NCBI GenBank assembly: GCA_033765145.1
Contig: JANRIH010000053.1
Location: forward strand, 62,001-126,000
DNA length: 64,000 bases
From: JAGVSR01 sp033765145
GTDB lineage: Bacteria > Pseudomonadota > Alphaproteobacteria > Rhizobiales > Hyphomicrobiaceae
Direction of reading: 5' to 3'
Shown: in pieces, positions 49,800 to 60,706 of the stretch
Layout of the letters: the number at the start of each line of letters is the position of its first letter
Position numbering within the stretch: the first letter of the stretch is position 1
Program-made: the position numbers and the translations under genes
Notes under the pieces: model-generated
Seen by the model: the letters and a program-made list of their open reading frames with translations, nothing else
The model's database searches: none
What the model was told of the DNA's origin: nothing

Positions 49800-51044
49800 C
49801 TATCGCCGCTGGAACCGCCGGCGGCGCCGCCTCAGCGCGGCGTGACGTCGGCGATCGCTTTGCGCGTTGAAGAGCGCGAGACAATCGCGAAACTCCCCGA
49901 ATGGATCGTAGGCCGGATTGAGCGGACACCAAGGCATCAGACCCTTCTCGCGCCAATAGGGCATCATCAGCCGCCGGTACACCGCGCAGGTCGCGGGCGA
50001 AGCGGCAACGACGCGCTCCCTGAGATCGCCGACCTGCTGCGGCCATTCGAGAAGCCAGGCATAGACGGCCCTGAGGCACGGTCCCGGGATCGAACAGTTC
50101 CTAGGACCGTGAGCCTGCGCCATGTAGGGGACGCCGCCGCTTCCGGCCCTGAGGCGTACCTCGATATTGGCGACCCGTTGACCGTCGGCGGAACGCACCG
50201 ACCAGATCTGACGAGAACCATCCGCGACGAGTTCCGCGCACTCGGCAACGCAGTTCCCCATGAGACGGCCTTCAGTGATGAAATCGTCAGGCGTTTCGAG
50301 TGGTACGAACGTATATCCGTCGACCGTCATCCGGGGACCCGCGAGCGCGAGCCTCGGGGCGTCGAAGACGACGAACGCCAGACGGTTGAGCCACGTGTGA
50401 GCCCGATCGATCGCACTCGCCAGGGAGAGATCCATCTCGAAACGCTCCTCGAAATCCGCTCCGATTTCGACATCCGGCCGCCCGCTCGCCCACGCAAAGA
50501 GCCCGAGTGCCCCGACGCCGCTGATCCCCCGCTCGTTCACCGGCTGGAATATCTTCGCCGCCCATATTGCGTAGTCCGCATCGGCCGCCGCATTGGCCGC
50601 CGCGATCCAGCGAAGCCATCGCGAAAGCATCGCGACTTCGGTCGGCATATGATTGGCGACACGCGGCCCGAATGAAACATCCATTGGCAGCTCGGGTATG
50701 GGTCCGCGGAACGCTTCGGGCGGCAAGCGCCTCAGCCAAAGGGGAAGGGAAAGACCGGCCGAGATGGCCGTCAGCGGCGCGCCTTGGGTGACGAGGAACA
50801 ATCCCGCCTCGACGAGCTTTGCGCGCAGATAGTCGTCGCCAAACGACGCATCGAGCGCCAGTTGGTGGGCAGCGGCCGGGAACGACCACATGAGATCTTC
50901 GATGTACGGGTGCCGGGACACGAATTCTGCGAGACGCACCCTTGCGGGCGCATCGAAGCGCGCAATCATGCCCTGCACCTCGGCTGGAGAGCGGCGCGTC
51001 AGCCGCAAGCCATCCAGCCGATCGGCGGGCGCTCGGCGGGTCAT
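49800..51044 (-). CDS. PcfJ-like domain protein
   Basis: 414 residues. The recognisable part is near residues 255-330: FVPLETPDDFITEGRLMGNC, then CAELVADGSRQIWSVRSADG and RVANIEVRL, the pattern of PcfJ-like domains first known from a conjugative plasmid. The N-terminal 220 residues are helical and Trp-rich without known motifs. The C-terminus is a run of Arg (RRRRRFQRR). Function unknown. Stop lies 7 bases from the PqiA-like stop, tail to tail. Confidence 0.65.
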   Translation of the reverse strand: MTRRAPADRLDGLRLTRRSPAEVQGMIARFDAPARVRLAEFVSRHPYIEDLMWSFPAAAHQLALDASFGDDYLRAKLVEAGLFLVTQGAPLTAISAGLSLPLWLRRLPPEAFRGPIPELPMDVSFGPRVANHMPTEVAMLSRWLRWIAAANAAADADYAIWAAKIFQPVNERGISGVGALGLFAWASGRPDVEIGADFEERFEMDLSLASAIDRAHTWLNRLAFVVFDAPRLALAGPRMTVDGYTFVPLETPDDFITEGRLMGNCVAECAELVADGSRQIWSVRSADGQRVANIEVRLRAGSGGVPYMAQAHGPRNCSIPGPCLRAVYAWLLEWPQQVGDLRERVVAASPATCAVYRRLMMPYWREKGLMPWCPLNPAYDPFGEFRDCLALFNAQSDRRRHAALRRRRRRFQRR

Positions 51045-51133
51045 GAAATTCCAACAAGGTTATGTTGGGAGGTCACTAGATCAGCATAAGGGCGCGTTGA
51101 TGGCCGAGACACGTGACGGATTCTTGAAGCCTT

Positions 51134-52381
51134 TCACGGAGTGGGAATCGGCTGCGAGCGAATGAACGGCGCCACGTGCTCGGGCCTCACACCGACACCG
51201 ATGAGATAGGCCGGCAGGCGATTGAGAAACGGCATGGACGCCATCATGCGCATGGCGAGCGGCGGCCGAAAATCCCCGCCGTCCGGCTTTGCCGACAGCG
51301 CCCGCGCGATGATCTGGTTCTGCACGCCGACCTGCATCGACTGCGTGAGCCGCGTGGGGAACCGCCGCCGCGCCTCGACCGCCGCAAGATGGCTCTCCTC
51401 CAATCGGCCCTCGCGCAACGGCAAGGCGAGGACGTTCGCTGCCGCAACCGCATCCTGAATGGCGAGATTGACCCCCACGCCCCCGATGGGCGACATGGCA
51501 TGCGCCGCGTCCCCGATGAACAACAGCCCCGGACGCCACCACTTCGCCAAACGATCGACCCTGACCGTCAGCGGCTTCACATCGTCGAACGAGCGGATGT
51601 CCTGAGCGCGCTGAGGCGCGATCGGCAGCAGGTCTCCGACCGTCGATTGAAAAGCCGCAAGGCCCGCGGACGTGACGTCCTCATGCGAACCCTTGGTGAT
51701 GACATAGGCGCACTGCCAATAATCACCCCTGTTCAGCATCACGAGCATGCGGCCGGGCGCAATGTTTCCCATCGTCTCTTCGGTGTCTGTCGCCTTCCGT
51801 GGCAACCGGAACCACAAGACATCCATGGGCGCGCCGAGAATTTCAATCGGCAGCCCGGATTGTTCGCGCAAGAGCGAACCTCGTCCATCGCACCCGACGA
51901 CGAGCGGCGCGACGTCGCGCACGAGCCCTTCAGGCGTCGCAGAGTCTACGCCTATGACGCGATCCCCATCGAACACGAGCGCTTTGGCCTCGCTCCGCAT
52001 CGCGAGCCGGAAATTCGGCAACGCCGCACCGGCGCGCGCGATGAGGTTCAGGAAATCCCATTGCGGCATCATCGCGATGAACGGCGACCGGAGGCCTAGT
52101 CCCGAGAAATCGACGAGGCCCAGCCGTTCCCGCCCGAACTGGAGTGTCAAGCGGCGAACCTTGTTGTGTGGAAACGTCAATAGTTCTTCGAGGAGACCCA
52201 GTTCGTACATGACCTCGAGTGTCGAGGGATGAATGGTGTCGCCGCGGAAATCGCGCAGGAAGTCGGCGTGCTTCTCGAGAACCGTAACGTCAATTCCCGC
52301 CCGCGCGAGAAGGTAGCCGAGCATCAGCCCCGCGGGACCACCGCCGGCAATGACGCAACCGCACTCGATCACTTTCGTCAT
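51134..52381 (-). CDS. FAD-dependent aromatic-ring monooxygenase family (UbiH/PHBH type)
   Basis: 415 residues. N-terminal FAD fold CGCVIAGGGPAGLMLGYLLA with VTVLEKHADF, the mid motif VVGCDGRGSLLREQSG, and the second FAD motif LLFIGDAAHAMSPIGGVGVN. All three define flavoprotein hydroxylases. The substrate is not evident; it is not obviously part of the ubiquinone set since no ubi genes adjoin. ATG 52381 is chosen, with one six codons upstream as an alternative. Confidence 0.9.
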   Translation of the reverse strand: MTKVIECGCVIAGGGPAGLMLGYLLARAGIDVTVLEKHADFLRDFRGDTIHPSTLEVMYELGLLEELLTFPHNKVRRLTLQFGRERLGLVDFSGLGLRSPFIAMMPQWDFLNLIARAGAALPNFRLAMRSEAKALVFDGDRVIGVDSATPEGLVRDVAPLVVGCDGRGSLLREQSGLPIEILGAPMDVLWFRLPRKATDTEETMGNIAPGRMLVMLNRGDYWQCAYVITKGSHEDVTSAGLAAFQSTVGDLLPIAPQRAQDIRSFDDVKPLTVRVDRLAKWWRPGLLFIGDAAHAMSPIGGVGVNLAIQDAVAAANVLALPLREGRLEESHLAAVEARRRFPTRLTQSMQVGVQNQIIARALSAKPDGGDFRPPLAMRMMASMPFLNRLPAYLIGVGVRPEHVAPFIRSQPIPTP

Positions 52382-52423
52382 GGCGGCACCGCAACGCATC
52401 GCATGCGTAACGTGTCGAACAGT

Positions 52424-53881
52424 CTAGCCGTCAGACCCCGACGGCCGCAACATGGCCTCGAGCCGTCCCCGCTTCTCGGCCGCGACCCTCACCTTGAACG
52501 TGAGATCACCCGTCGCATCGTCCAACGATCGCGAAATGACGTCGCAATTCTCGTAGAGCCAGGCAACCAACCGGCCTTCGTGCGGCGGCAGCACCACGTC
52601 GACAATCTCGTCTGCGGCGCCGAGTCGGTCGTCAATCGCTGCAAGAAGTGCGTCGATACCTTCTCCACTGAGCGCCGAGACCGCGACCGGCTTCCGATCG
52701 GCCCAGCGCGCCGCGTGGGCCGCATCCTCACGGGTCAGAGCCGGCAGAAGATCGATCTTGTTCCACACTTCCAGGATGTGCGCATGGTCCGGCACGACGT
52801 CGATGCCGAGATCGCCGAGGACCTGCTCGACATCCTCGGCCTGCGCGTCGGTCTCCGGATGCGAGATGTCCCGGACATGCACAATGAGATCGGCCTCGAT
52901 CACCTCCTCGAGCGTGGCGCGAAAGGCCGCGACCAGCATCGTCGGAAGATTGGAGATGAACCCCACCGTATCCGACAGGATGATCCGCCGTCCCGAGCCG
53001 AGCCTGACCTCGCGCATCGTCGGATCGAGAGTTGCGAAGACCTGATCCTTCGCCAGCACACCCGCACCCGTGATACGGTTGAAGAGCGTCGATTTTCCGG
53101 CGTTCGTATAGCCGACGATCGCGACCACCGGATACGGCACCTTCCGCCGGCCGGCGCGATGCAGTGCGCGCGTCCGGACGACCTGCACGAGCTCCTTCTT
53201 GATGGCTTCGATGCGCGCTTCGAGCATCCGCCGGTCGAGCTCGATCTGGGCTTCACCAGGACCGCCCAGGAACCCCCCGCCGCCGCGCTGGCGCTCGAGA
53301 TGCGTCCACGCCCGGACGAGACGGCCCTTCTGGTAGGTGAGATGGGCGAGTTCCACCTGCAGGCGGCCCTCGCGCGTCCGCGCACGCCGGCCGAAAATTT
53401 CAAGAATGAGGCCGGTCCGGTCGATGACCTTCGTCTGCCAAGCCTTCTCGAGATTGCGCTGTTGCACCGGCGTGATCGCGTGATCGACGATCACCAGACC
53501 AGCCTCCCGCTCCTGCGCGAGCTGCCCCAGTTCCTCAACCTTGCCCGAACCGAACAGCGTTCCGGGCCGCGGCTCGGGGACCTGAACGATCAGCCCGTCC
53601 GCAACGACGAGATCGATGGCTTCGGCCAGCCCCGTGGCTTCCGTCAGTCGATCAGAGGCCGAATGGGCCGATACGCCGGCGCCTCGCTGCACCTGAGAGG
53701 CGAGTGCCGCCTCGCGCAGAACGGGCACGACGACGAGCGCACGTCCCGTCGCAACGCGCGCGCCGCCGTCATCCGACGCACCAGATCGGGGGCCAGATCG
53801 CTGGGCGGCGTCGAGATCGTGATTGTCGGAAATCTTGTCGATGGCGTTCGAGGCCTCAGCCCTCTTCGCCGTCCGCACCAT
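52424..53881 (-). CDS. hflX: GTPase HflX
   Basis: 485 residues. The N-terminal HflX domain contains DRTGLILEIFGRRARTREG and HLERQRGGGGFLGGPGE. The G domain has GYTNAGKSTLFN (G1), LSDTVGFI (G3), WNKIDLL (G4) and VSALSGEG (G5). HflX splits stalled ribosomes during stress. Its ATG 53881 overlaps the hfq stop by 26 bases, so hfq and hflX are translated from one message, the classic hfq-hflX pair. Confidence 0.97.
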   Translation of the reverse strand: MVRTAKRAEASNAIDKISDNHDLDAAQRSGPRSGASDDGGARVATGRALVVVPVLREAALASQVQRGAGVSAHSASDRLTEATGLAEAIDLVVADGLIVQVPEPRPGTLFGSGKVEELGQLAQEREAGLVIVDHAITPVQQRNLEKAWQTKVIDRTGLILEIFGRRARTREGRLQVELAHLTYQKGRLVRAWTHLERQRGGGGFLGGPGEAQIELDRRMLEARIEAIKKELVQVVRTRALHRAGRRKVPYPVVAIVGYTNAGKSTLFNRITGAGVLAKDQVFATLDPTMREVRLGSGRRIILSDTVGFISNLPTMLVAAFRATLEEVIEADLIVHVRDISHPETDAQAEDVEQVLGDLGIDVVPDHAHILEVWNKIDLLPALTREDAAHAARWADRKPVAVSALSGEGIDALLAAIDDRLGAADEIVDVVLPPHEGRLVAWLYENCDVISRSLDDATGDLTFKVRVAAEKRGRLEAMLRPSGSDG

Positions 53882-54104
53882 CCATCAGGTTCACAGGAGC
53901 GCCCGGCATGATCGTCGATATCGCATGTTTGTAGACGAGCTGCGAGTGCCCGTCACGACGCAACAGCACGCAGAAGCTGTCGAACCAGGTGACGATGCCC
54001 TGGAGCTTGACGCCATTGATCAAGAAGATCGTCAGCGGCGTCTTCTGCTTGCGGACATGATTGAGGAAGGTGTCTTGGAGACTTTGCGCACGTTCGGCGG
54101 GCAT
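53856..54104 (-). CDS. hfq: RNA chaperone Hfq
   Basis: 82-residue Sm-like protein that pairs small RNAs with mRNAs. NLQDT-like SLQDTFLNHVRKQKTPLTIF then LINGVKLQGIVTWFDSF form Sm1, and LVYKHAIST is Sm2. The C-terminal tail is short and acidic (DGADGEEG), as in alphaproteobacteria. ATG 54104. The 243 bases upstream contain the palindrome TGTTGCAACA at 54221-54230 and no gene. Confidence 0.98.
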   Translation of the reverse strand: MPAERAQSLQDTFLNHVRKQKTPLTIFLINGVKLQGIVTWFDSFCVLLRRDGHSQLVYKHAISTIMPGAPVNLMDGADGEEG

Positions 54105-54347
54105 CGGGTTGTTTTCCGTTGGTCTTTTTTCTTGGCTCGTCGGACTTTCCTGTTCGGACGATCCTGGGCGAGAGTGGGCTCAACACGTCCCAGCACCGGC
54201 AACGTGCGGCGCTGCAATGATGTTGCAACACACGGGAAGCCCGACGGATCGAAACAACATTAGCCGGTTTCGTTCGCACCTGCAGCAGAAATGCCGCCGT
54301 CCACATGCCTCATTTGGGTGCAGGCCGCGCGCATGCAAGTCTGAAAC

Positions 54348-55205
54348 TCATGCAATCTCGGCCTTTGAGTGAAAATTATTCCTGAGATGCCGCGCAACGG
54401 GCCCTGGCTCTCCGGAACCTACCACCTGCCCATCGATCCTGACCACCGGCATCACGATCTGCGTTGCCGCCGTGATGAACGCTTCACGTGCCGATGTTGC
54501 TTCGCTGAGTTTGAACGGTCTGATCTCAACCGGCACCCCTTCAGCCGCCAGGAGATCGAGCACCGTCAGCCGTGTCACGCCGCCGAGGATGTGATTGTCC
54601 GTGGCGCGCGTGACAACTGTCCCGGCCGTCGTCACAATCCACGCGTTGCTCGACCCGCCTTCCGTCACATATCCTTCGCGATCGACGAACCAGACCTCCT
54701 GAGCCCCCGCTTCCAGGGCGGACTGCTTCGCGAGTGCGGCGGGGAGAAGCATCGTCGTTTTGAGATCGCATCGTCCCCAGCGAATATCCGGGCGGCTGAC
54801 GACGGCGATGCCCTTTTCCACACGCGCGTTGGCCTTCGTCAAATCCATGCGCCGCGCAATGACGACAATCGTCGGTTGCGGCGCGGGATCTGGAAACACG
54901 AAGTCCCGCCGCGCCTCGCCGCGCGTCACCTGCAGATAGACCATCCCGTCCGAAACATGATTGCGCCGCACCGTCTCGCGCATGACATGGCCGAGCGCGC
55001 GCGCGGACATCGGGCGGGAGATCGAAAGCGCGTCGAGCGAGCGCCCGAGCCGCGCCATGTGCCGGCTCTCATCGACGAGACGCCCGCCGCGCACCTCGAA
55101 AACTTCGTAGACGCCGTCGGCGAGCTGAAACCCGCGATCCTCAACATGCACGCCCGCTTCGCCGTAAGGCAGGTACCGGCCGTTGACGTAGACGATGCGC
55201 GACAT
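54348..55205 (-). CDS. dat: D-amino-acid aminotransferase (class IV PLP)
   Basis: 285 residues. YVNGRYLPYGEAGVHVEDRG at the N-terminus, PLP lysine in GRCDLKTTMLLPAAL, and EVWFVDREGYVTEGGSSNAW identify a class IV aminotransferase of the D-alanine type. This gene commonly sits between trkA and hfq in Hyphomicrobiales. A branched-chain substrate cannot be excluded on sequence alone. 34 bases separate it from trkA. Confidence 0.9.
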   Translation of the reverse strand: MSRIVYVNGRYLPYGEAGVHVEDRGFQLADGVYEVFEVRGGRLVDESRHMARLGRSLDALSISRPMSARALGHVMRETVRRNHVSDGMVYLQVTRGEARRDFVFPDPAPQPTIVVIARRMDLTKANARVEKGIAVVSRPDIRWGRCDLKTTMLLPAALAKQSALEAGAQEVWFVDREGYVTEGGSSNAWIVTTAGTVVTRATDNHILGGVTRLTVLDLLAAEGVPVEIRPFKLSEATSAREAFITAATQIVMPVVRIDGQVVGSGEPGPVARHLRNNFHSKAEIA

Positions 55206-55239
55206 TAGTCCACCATTCGCGATTGAGGCGTCGACCCGC

Positions 55240-56619
55240 TTACGAAAAATAATCCGGGCTCACACGGAAGAGCTTTTCGACGTCGCGCACATGATCCGCC
55301 CGCGCAAAGAGCACGGCGCGGTCCCTGCTCTCGAATTCAGTGTCGCCATCGGGCCGAATGATCTTGCCCTTCCGGTAGATCGCGCCAAATCGAACACCGT
55401 CCCCGAGATCGAGTTCGCGGATCGTTTTTCCGATCATCCCTGATGTTTCGAGCACCTCAGCCTCGAGAACTTCGCCCGCCCCGTTGTGCAATGAATGGAC
55501 CGCGCGGATTTTTCCGCGCCGCACGAGTTGCAGGATGCGCGAGACGGTAACGGCTTTGGGGTTAAGTTGTGCATCGATCCCGAGCGGTCGGATCATCCCT
55601 GAGAAATTGGCTGAGTTGATCAGCGCGAGAGAGGCCTTGCAGCCGAGCTGCTTGGCGAGCGCACTCGTCAGGAGATTGGTCTGATCATTGTTCGTGAGCC
55701 CGACGAGCATGTCCGACGCTGTGACTTCCGCTTCCCGAAGCAGGTCTTCCGACAGGGCTGACCCATGCAGGATCACGCTCCGGTCGAGCCGTTCAGCGAT
55801 TTCCGTCGCCCGCTGCTTGGAGAGTTCGATGACCTTGATCCGCGTCACTGGAGACCGCTTCTCGATCTCGCGCGCGACATAGAAACCGATGTTCCCGCCG
55901 CCCGCGATGATGATCCTGCGCGCCTGCTCTCCCTCGGTCCCGAAGATCTGCAGCGTCCGCGAAGCCTGCGCGGCATCGACGACCAGATAGATGTCGTCGC
56001 CCGCCCGGATCTGATCGTCCCCGTGCGCCACCTGCAACGAACCGCTGCGGACGATTGCCACCACCGCAACGCTGATGTCAGGAAAAAGATCGGCGAGTTG
56101 CGTCAGCGGCGTATCGATGACCGGGCAATCCGGCCCGCACGATATCCCGAGCAGAACTGCCTTGTTGTCAGCGAAGAAGACGGTTTCAAATGCCCCGGGG
56201 GTCTCGAGCCGGCGAAGGATCATGTCGCCGACCGCAATCTCCGGCGAGATGACCATGTCGATCGAAAGGCTATCGCGCGAAAAGAGCTTCGACCATTCGC
56301 TCGCGAGGTATGTCGGTGCGCGAATGCGCGCGATTTTGGTCGGGATATCGAAAACCGATTGCGCGACGAGGCACGAGACCATGTTGACCTCGTCCTGCAA
56401 GGTCACCGCGATCAGCATATCCGCTTCACGCGCGCCGGCGCGCTCGAGGACATCCGGATGGGCCGCGTTCCCGAGGATTGCGGTCACGTCCAGCGTGTCA
56501 TTGGCGCGCTGGACGAGCTCGGCGCTCATGTCGATGATGGAGATGTTGTTGCGTTCGGCCGCTAGCCGCTCCGCGATCCCGAGGCCGACCTGTCCGGCAC
56601 CACAGATAATGACTTTCAT
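55240..56619 (-). CDS. trkA: Trk potassium transport regulator TrkA
   Basis: 459 residues, two tandem RCK units. The first begins MKVIICGAGQVGLGIAERLA; the second RIIIAGGGNIGFYVAREIEK. Each is followed by a TrkA_C domain. It binds NAD(H) and gates the TrkH channel, which is not in this window. Standard neighbour of ntrX in this order. Confidence 0.96.
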   Translation of the reverse strand: MKVIICGAGQVGLGIAERLAAERNNISIIDMSAELVQRANDTLDVTAILGNAAHPDVLERAGAREADMLIAVTLQDEVNMVSCLVAQSVFDIPTKIARIRAPTYLASEWSKLFSRDSLSIDMVISPEIAVGDMILRRLETPGAFETVFFADNKAVLLGISCGPDCPVIDTPLTQLADLFPDISVAVVAIVRSGSLQVAHGDDQIRAGDDIYLVVDAAQASRTLQIFGTEGEQARRIIIAGGGNIGFYVAREIEKRSPVTRIKVIELSKQRATEIAERLDRSVILHGSALSEDLLREAEVTASDMLVGLTNNDQTNLLTSALAKQLGCKASLALINSANFSGMIRPLGIDAQLNPKAVTVSRILQLVRRGKIRAVHSLHNGAGEVLEAEVLETSGMIGKTIRELDLGDGVRFGAIYRKGKIIRPDGDTEFESRDRAVLFARADHVRDVEKLFRVSPDYFS

Positions 56620-56741
56620 GCGATCCCTGAGCCTGCCTGGCCGTCCGCGCCGCGCACCGCGACGGGCATCATAGCCCGTCCGGCCGCGACGACGACCCCT
56701 CCTTAGCAGGAGTTCGAGCCGAAGGCGTTAAACCCAGCGCT

Positions 56742-58139
<1,398 letters not shown>

Positions 58140-58192
58140 CTCGAATGCTCCCTCAGATCCTTACCGTTCGTTGTCGTGTCATGCTTGCGTAT

Positions 58193-60463
58193 TCAGGCCG
58201 CGGCGCCGGCTGTCGGCTCGGACTGTCCCTCGACAGGCTTCAGCGGAAGCGTAATCCTGACGAGTGCGCCGCTCGGGCGGTCCGCGGCTTCCGGCGCGTC
58301 GTCGAGCGACAGCGCACCGCCATGTTGTTCGGTGATCTTCTGCACGATCGCGAGGCCGAGCCCCGTGCCCTTGGACCCCTTGGTCGTTACATATGGTTCG
58401 AGCAGCTTCGACCGGTTCTGCTTCGGCAACCCGATGCCGTTGTCAATGACGTCGATCTCGAACCGGTCACTGCGCACGCGAAGCACGGTCTCGATGCGGC
58501 CCTTGATGGTACGCTCGCCACCCTGTGCCGCCTCGACGGCCTCGGTCGCATTCTTGACGAGGTTTGTGACCGCCTGGGTGATGAGGCGCCGGTCGAACGA
58601 CGTCAGAACCGGCGTGTCGGGCAGAACGAGATCGTAGGCGAGATGCGGATGGCTTTCGCGGAAAAGGATGACCGGCTCCTGCACGGCATCTCGCAAGTCC
58701 GCGGCCTCCATCACGGGTTTCGGCACCCGCGCGAAAGCCGCGAATTCATCAACCATCGTCTTGATGTCGCCGGCCTGCCGCTCGATCGTCGCCGTCAGCT
58801 TCTCGAACGTCTCACGGTCGTCCGTGATGGCCTTTCCGTATTTTCTGCGGATACGCTCGGCCGACAGGATGATCGGCGTCAAAGGGTTCTTGATCTCGTG
58901 CGCGATCCGCCGCGCGACATCACCCCAGGCCGACGTGCGCTGTGCTGCGACAAGCTCGGAAATGTCGTCGAACGTGACGACTGTGCCGACATCGACACCA
59001 CCTTCGCGCTCGCGCGTCACGCGAACGGAAAACGTCCGCTCCTCCGCGCCGACCATGAGCTTCACTTCACGCACGCCGCGCGGCTTCAAGGTCGTTTCCT
59101 CGTTTTCGCCGAGCGCCTCAGCGAAGGAAGGGATCGCTTCCGTGAGCCGCTTGCCCGCGACGTCCGCCTCTTTGAGGCAGAGAAGGCTTTCCGCCGATCG
59201 CGACAGGAGCGTGATCCGTCCGCTGCTGTCCAACCCGATGACGCCGGCACTGACGCCGGACAACACCGCTTCCATGAAGCGGCGCCGCTCGACCAGCTGC
59301 GTGTTCGCCGTCATGAGCGCATCGCGCTGATGCTTGAGTTCGCGCGTCATCGTGTTGAACGTGTGCGAAAGCCGGCGAAGGTCCCCTTCGCCCCGACGTT
59401 CCGGCAATTCCACGTCGAGATTGCCGCGCGAGACCTCTCGCGCTCCGGCGATGAGCCGCCGGATTGGCGCCACGAACCGGCCCGCGAACCAGAGCCCTGC
59501 CCAGATGGCGGCGAGCAGCGCCGTCATCGAGATCATCGTGTACATGAGCCCGTGCGCGAGCTTCAGCCCGCCGCGACCGCGCCGAAGCCGGTTGTACTCC
59601 TCAACGCTCTGCTCAGTGCGCTGCAGATGCCCCATGACTTTCTGGCTGACCCCGCGCGCCACGTACAGAAAGCGGTCAGGGATCTTCTGGAGCTTCGTCA
59701 CGGCCGCGACGCGCGCATACTCGGCCGACTTGATGATCGCGATCTGCCCCTTCTCGGCTTCCGCCAGCGCCGACGAAGGTGGCCGGATGAAGGTGAGGGT
59801 TCCCGAATCGTAGGCCGCCACGAGCCGCTCGCCGTTCGCGTCGACGATATAGGCGACGGGGAGTTCGCGCAGGCTCGCCTGCGCGATCAAGAGCCGTCGC
59901 ATTGCTTCGGGATCACCAGCGACCTCCGCCGCGGCCGCATCGATGTCGCGCGCCATATTCGCGACGTCGGTTCGGATGACCTGCCCGTGCTCGTCCAGAT
60001 ACGACTGCGCGACTTCGAGCGCATTGTTGACGATTGCCCTGGTCCGGTCCGTGAACCAGCTGTCGATCGCGCGGGAGAATGTGGTCGTCGCCGCAATGGC
60101 GAGAAGGATCGCCGGCAGCGCGGCGATGATGGAAAAGAGACCCACAATCCGGACGTGCAGGCGTGCACCGGGGACATTGTTCCGCCATGCCTCCCAAAGT
60201 CCGTAGCCCTGCCACGCCAAAACACCGATCATCGCCAGAATGAGCGCGAGATTGAGCAGGAGCGCGCTCAGAACGATCTCGTCCCGCGGCGTGATCGGCG
60301 TCAGTCCCGTGAGGATGAGATAGGTCGCAAGCGCCGAGACGACCGACAGAACAACGGTCACGAGACCGATCGAGAACGCACGGTCGCTGGCGTCGAGATG
60401 CGGAAGTTCTATCCCGCGTCCCGATGCGCCCGGGGGGCCTACGATTTCTCTACCGTCGCTCAT
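58193..60463 (-). CDS. ntrY: Membrane sensor kinase NtrY
   Basis: 756 residues. Hydrophobic N-terminal segments (IGLVTVVLSVVSALATYLIL, LIGVLAWQ region, LFSIIAALPAILLAIAATTT) flank a periplasmic loop. A further helix, HAMP domain and PAS domain follow. HisKA has RRIAHEIKNPLTPIILSAER; the ATPase domain has DNGIGLPKQNRSKLLEPYVT and GTGLGLAIV. Senses an envelope or redox signal linked to nitrogen metabolism and phosphorylates NtrX. 243 bases lie between its start and the ntrC stop, with a small AAGCCT/AGGCTT hairpin and probably the ntrYX promoter. Confidence 0.96.
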   Translation of the reverse strand: MSDGREIVGPPGASGRGIELPHLDASDRAFSIGLVTVVLSVVSALATYLILTGLTPITPRDEIVLSALLLNLALILAMIGVLAWQGYGLWEAWRNNVPGARLHVRIVGLFSIIAALPAILLAIAATTTFSRAIDSWFTDRTRAIVNNALEVAQSYLDEHGQVIRTDVANMARDIDAAAAEVAGDPEAMRRLLIAQASLRELPVAYIVDANGERLVAAYDSGTLTFIRPPSSALAEAEKGQIAIIKSAEYARVAAVTKLQKIPDRFLYVARGVSQKVMGHLQRTEQSVEEYNRLRRGRGGLKLAHGLMYTMISMTALLAAIWAGLWFAGRFVAPIRRLIAGAREVSRGNLDVELPERRGEGDLRRLSHTFNTMTRELKHQRDALMTANTQLVERRRFMEAVLSGVSAGVIGLDSSGRITLLSRSAESLLCLKEADVAGKRLTEAIPSFAEALGENEETTLKPRGVREVKLMVGAEERTFSVRVTREREGGVDVGTVVTFDDISELVAAQRTSAWGDVARRIAHEIKNPLTPIILSAERIRRKYGKAITDDRETFEKLTATIERQAGDIKTMVDEFAAFARVPKPVMEAADLRDAVQEPVILFRESHPHLAYDLVLPDTPVLTSFDRRLITQAVTNLVKNATEAVEAAQGGERTIKGRIETVLRVRSDRFEIDVIDNGIGLPKQNRSKLLEPYVTTKGSKGTGLGLAIVQKITEQHGGALSLDDAPEAADRPSGALVRITLPLKPVEGQSEPTAGAAA

Positions 60464-60706
60464 CCGCCTGCCGATCGTGCCGAAGAGAGGGTGTGACTTC
60501 CCGCTGGGGCTATGTTGCTAGCATTCAACGCCGGTGCGTCCCAAATGTGGCACCGAAGCCTGAAGGCTTGTCAACTCTGCAACAGTGAAGTCTCAAGGGC
60601 ACATCGATACAGCAAACCGTGACATTATCGCGACAAAACAAGCGCGTGCCCGCGGCCAATCGTTGCAAACGGGCGTCACTCAGTCATCAGAAGACAACGC
60701 GCAAAT

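Noticed and set aside
52229..53911. 560-codon open frame opposite hflX
   Set aside because: Antisense shadow; hflX has all GTPase motifs.
54221..54230. TGTTGCAACA palindrome upstream of hfq
   Set aside because: Ten-base palindromes are expected by chance in a window of this size; no supporting context.
58145..60496. 783-codon open frame on the plus strand opposite ntrY
   Set aside because: Antisense shadow of a GC-rich gene; the encoded sequence is Arg/Asp-rich without domains and ntrY is unmistakable.
60549..60566. TGGCAC in the ntrY-ntrC gap as a sigma-54 promoter
   Set aside because: The -12 half (TTGC) is not present at the required spacing.
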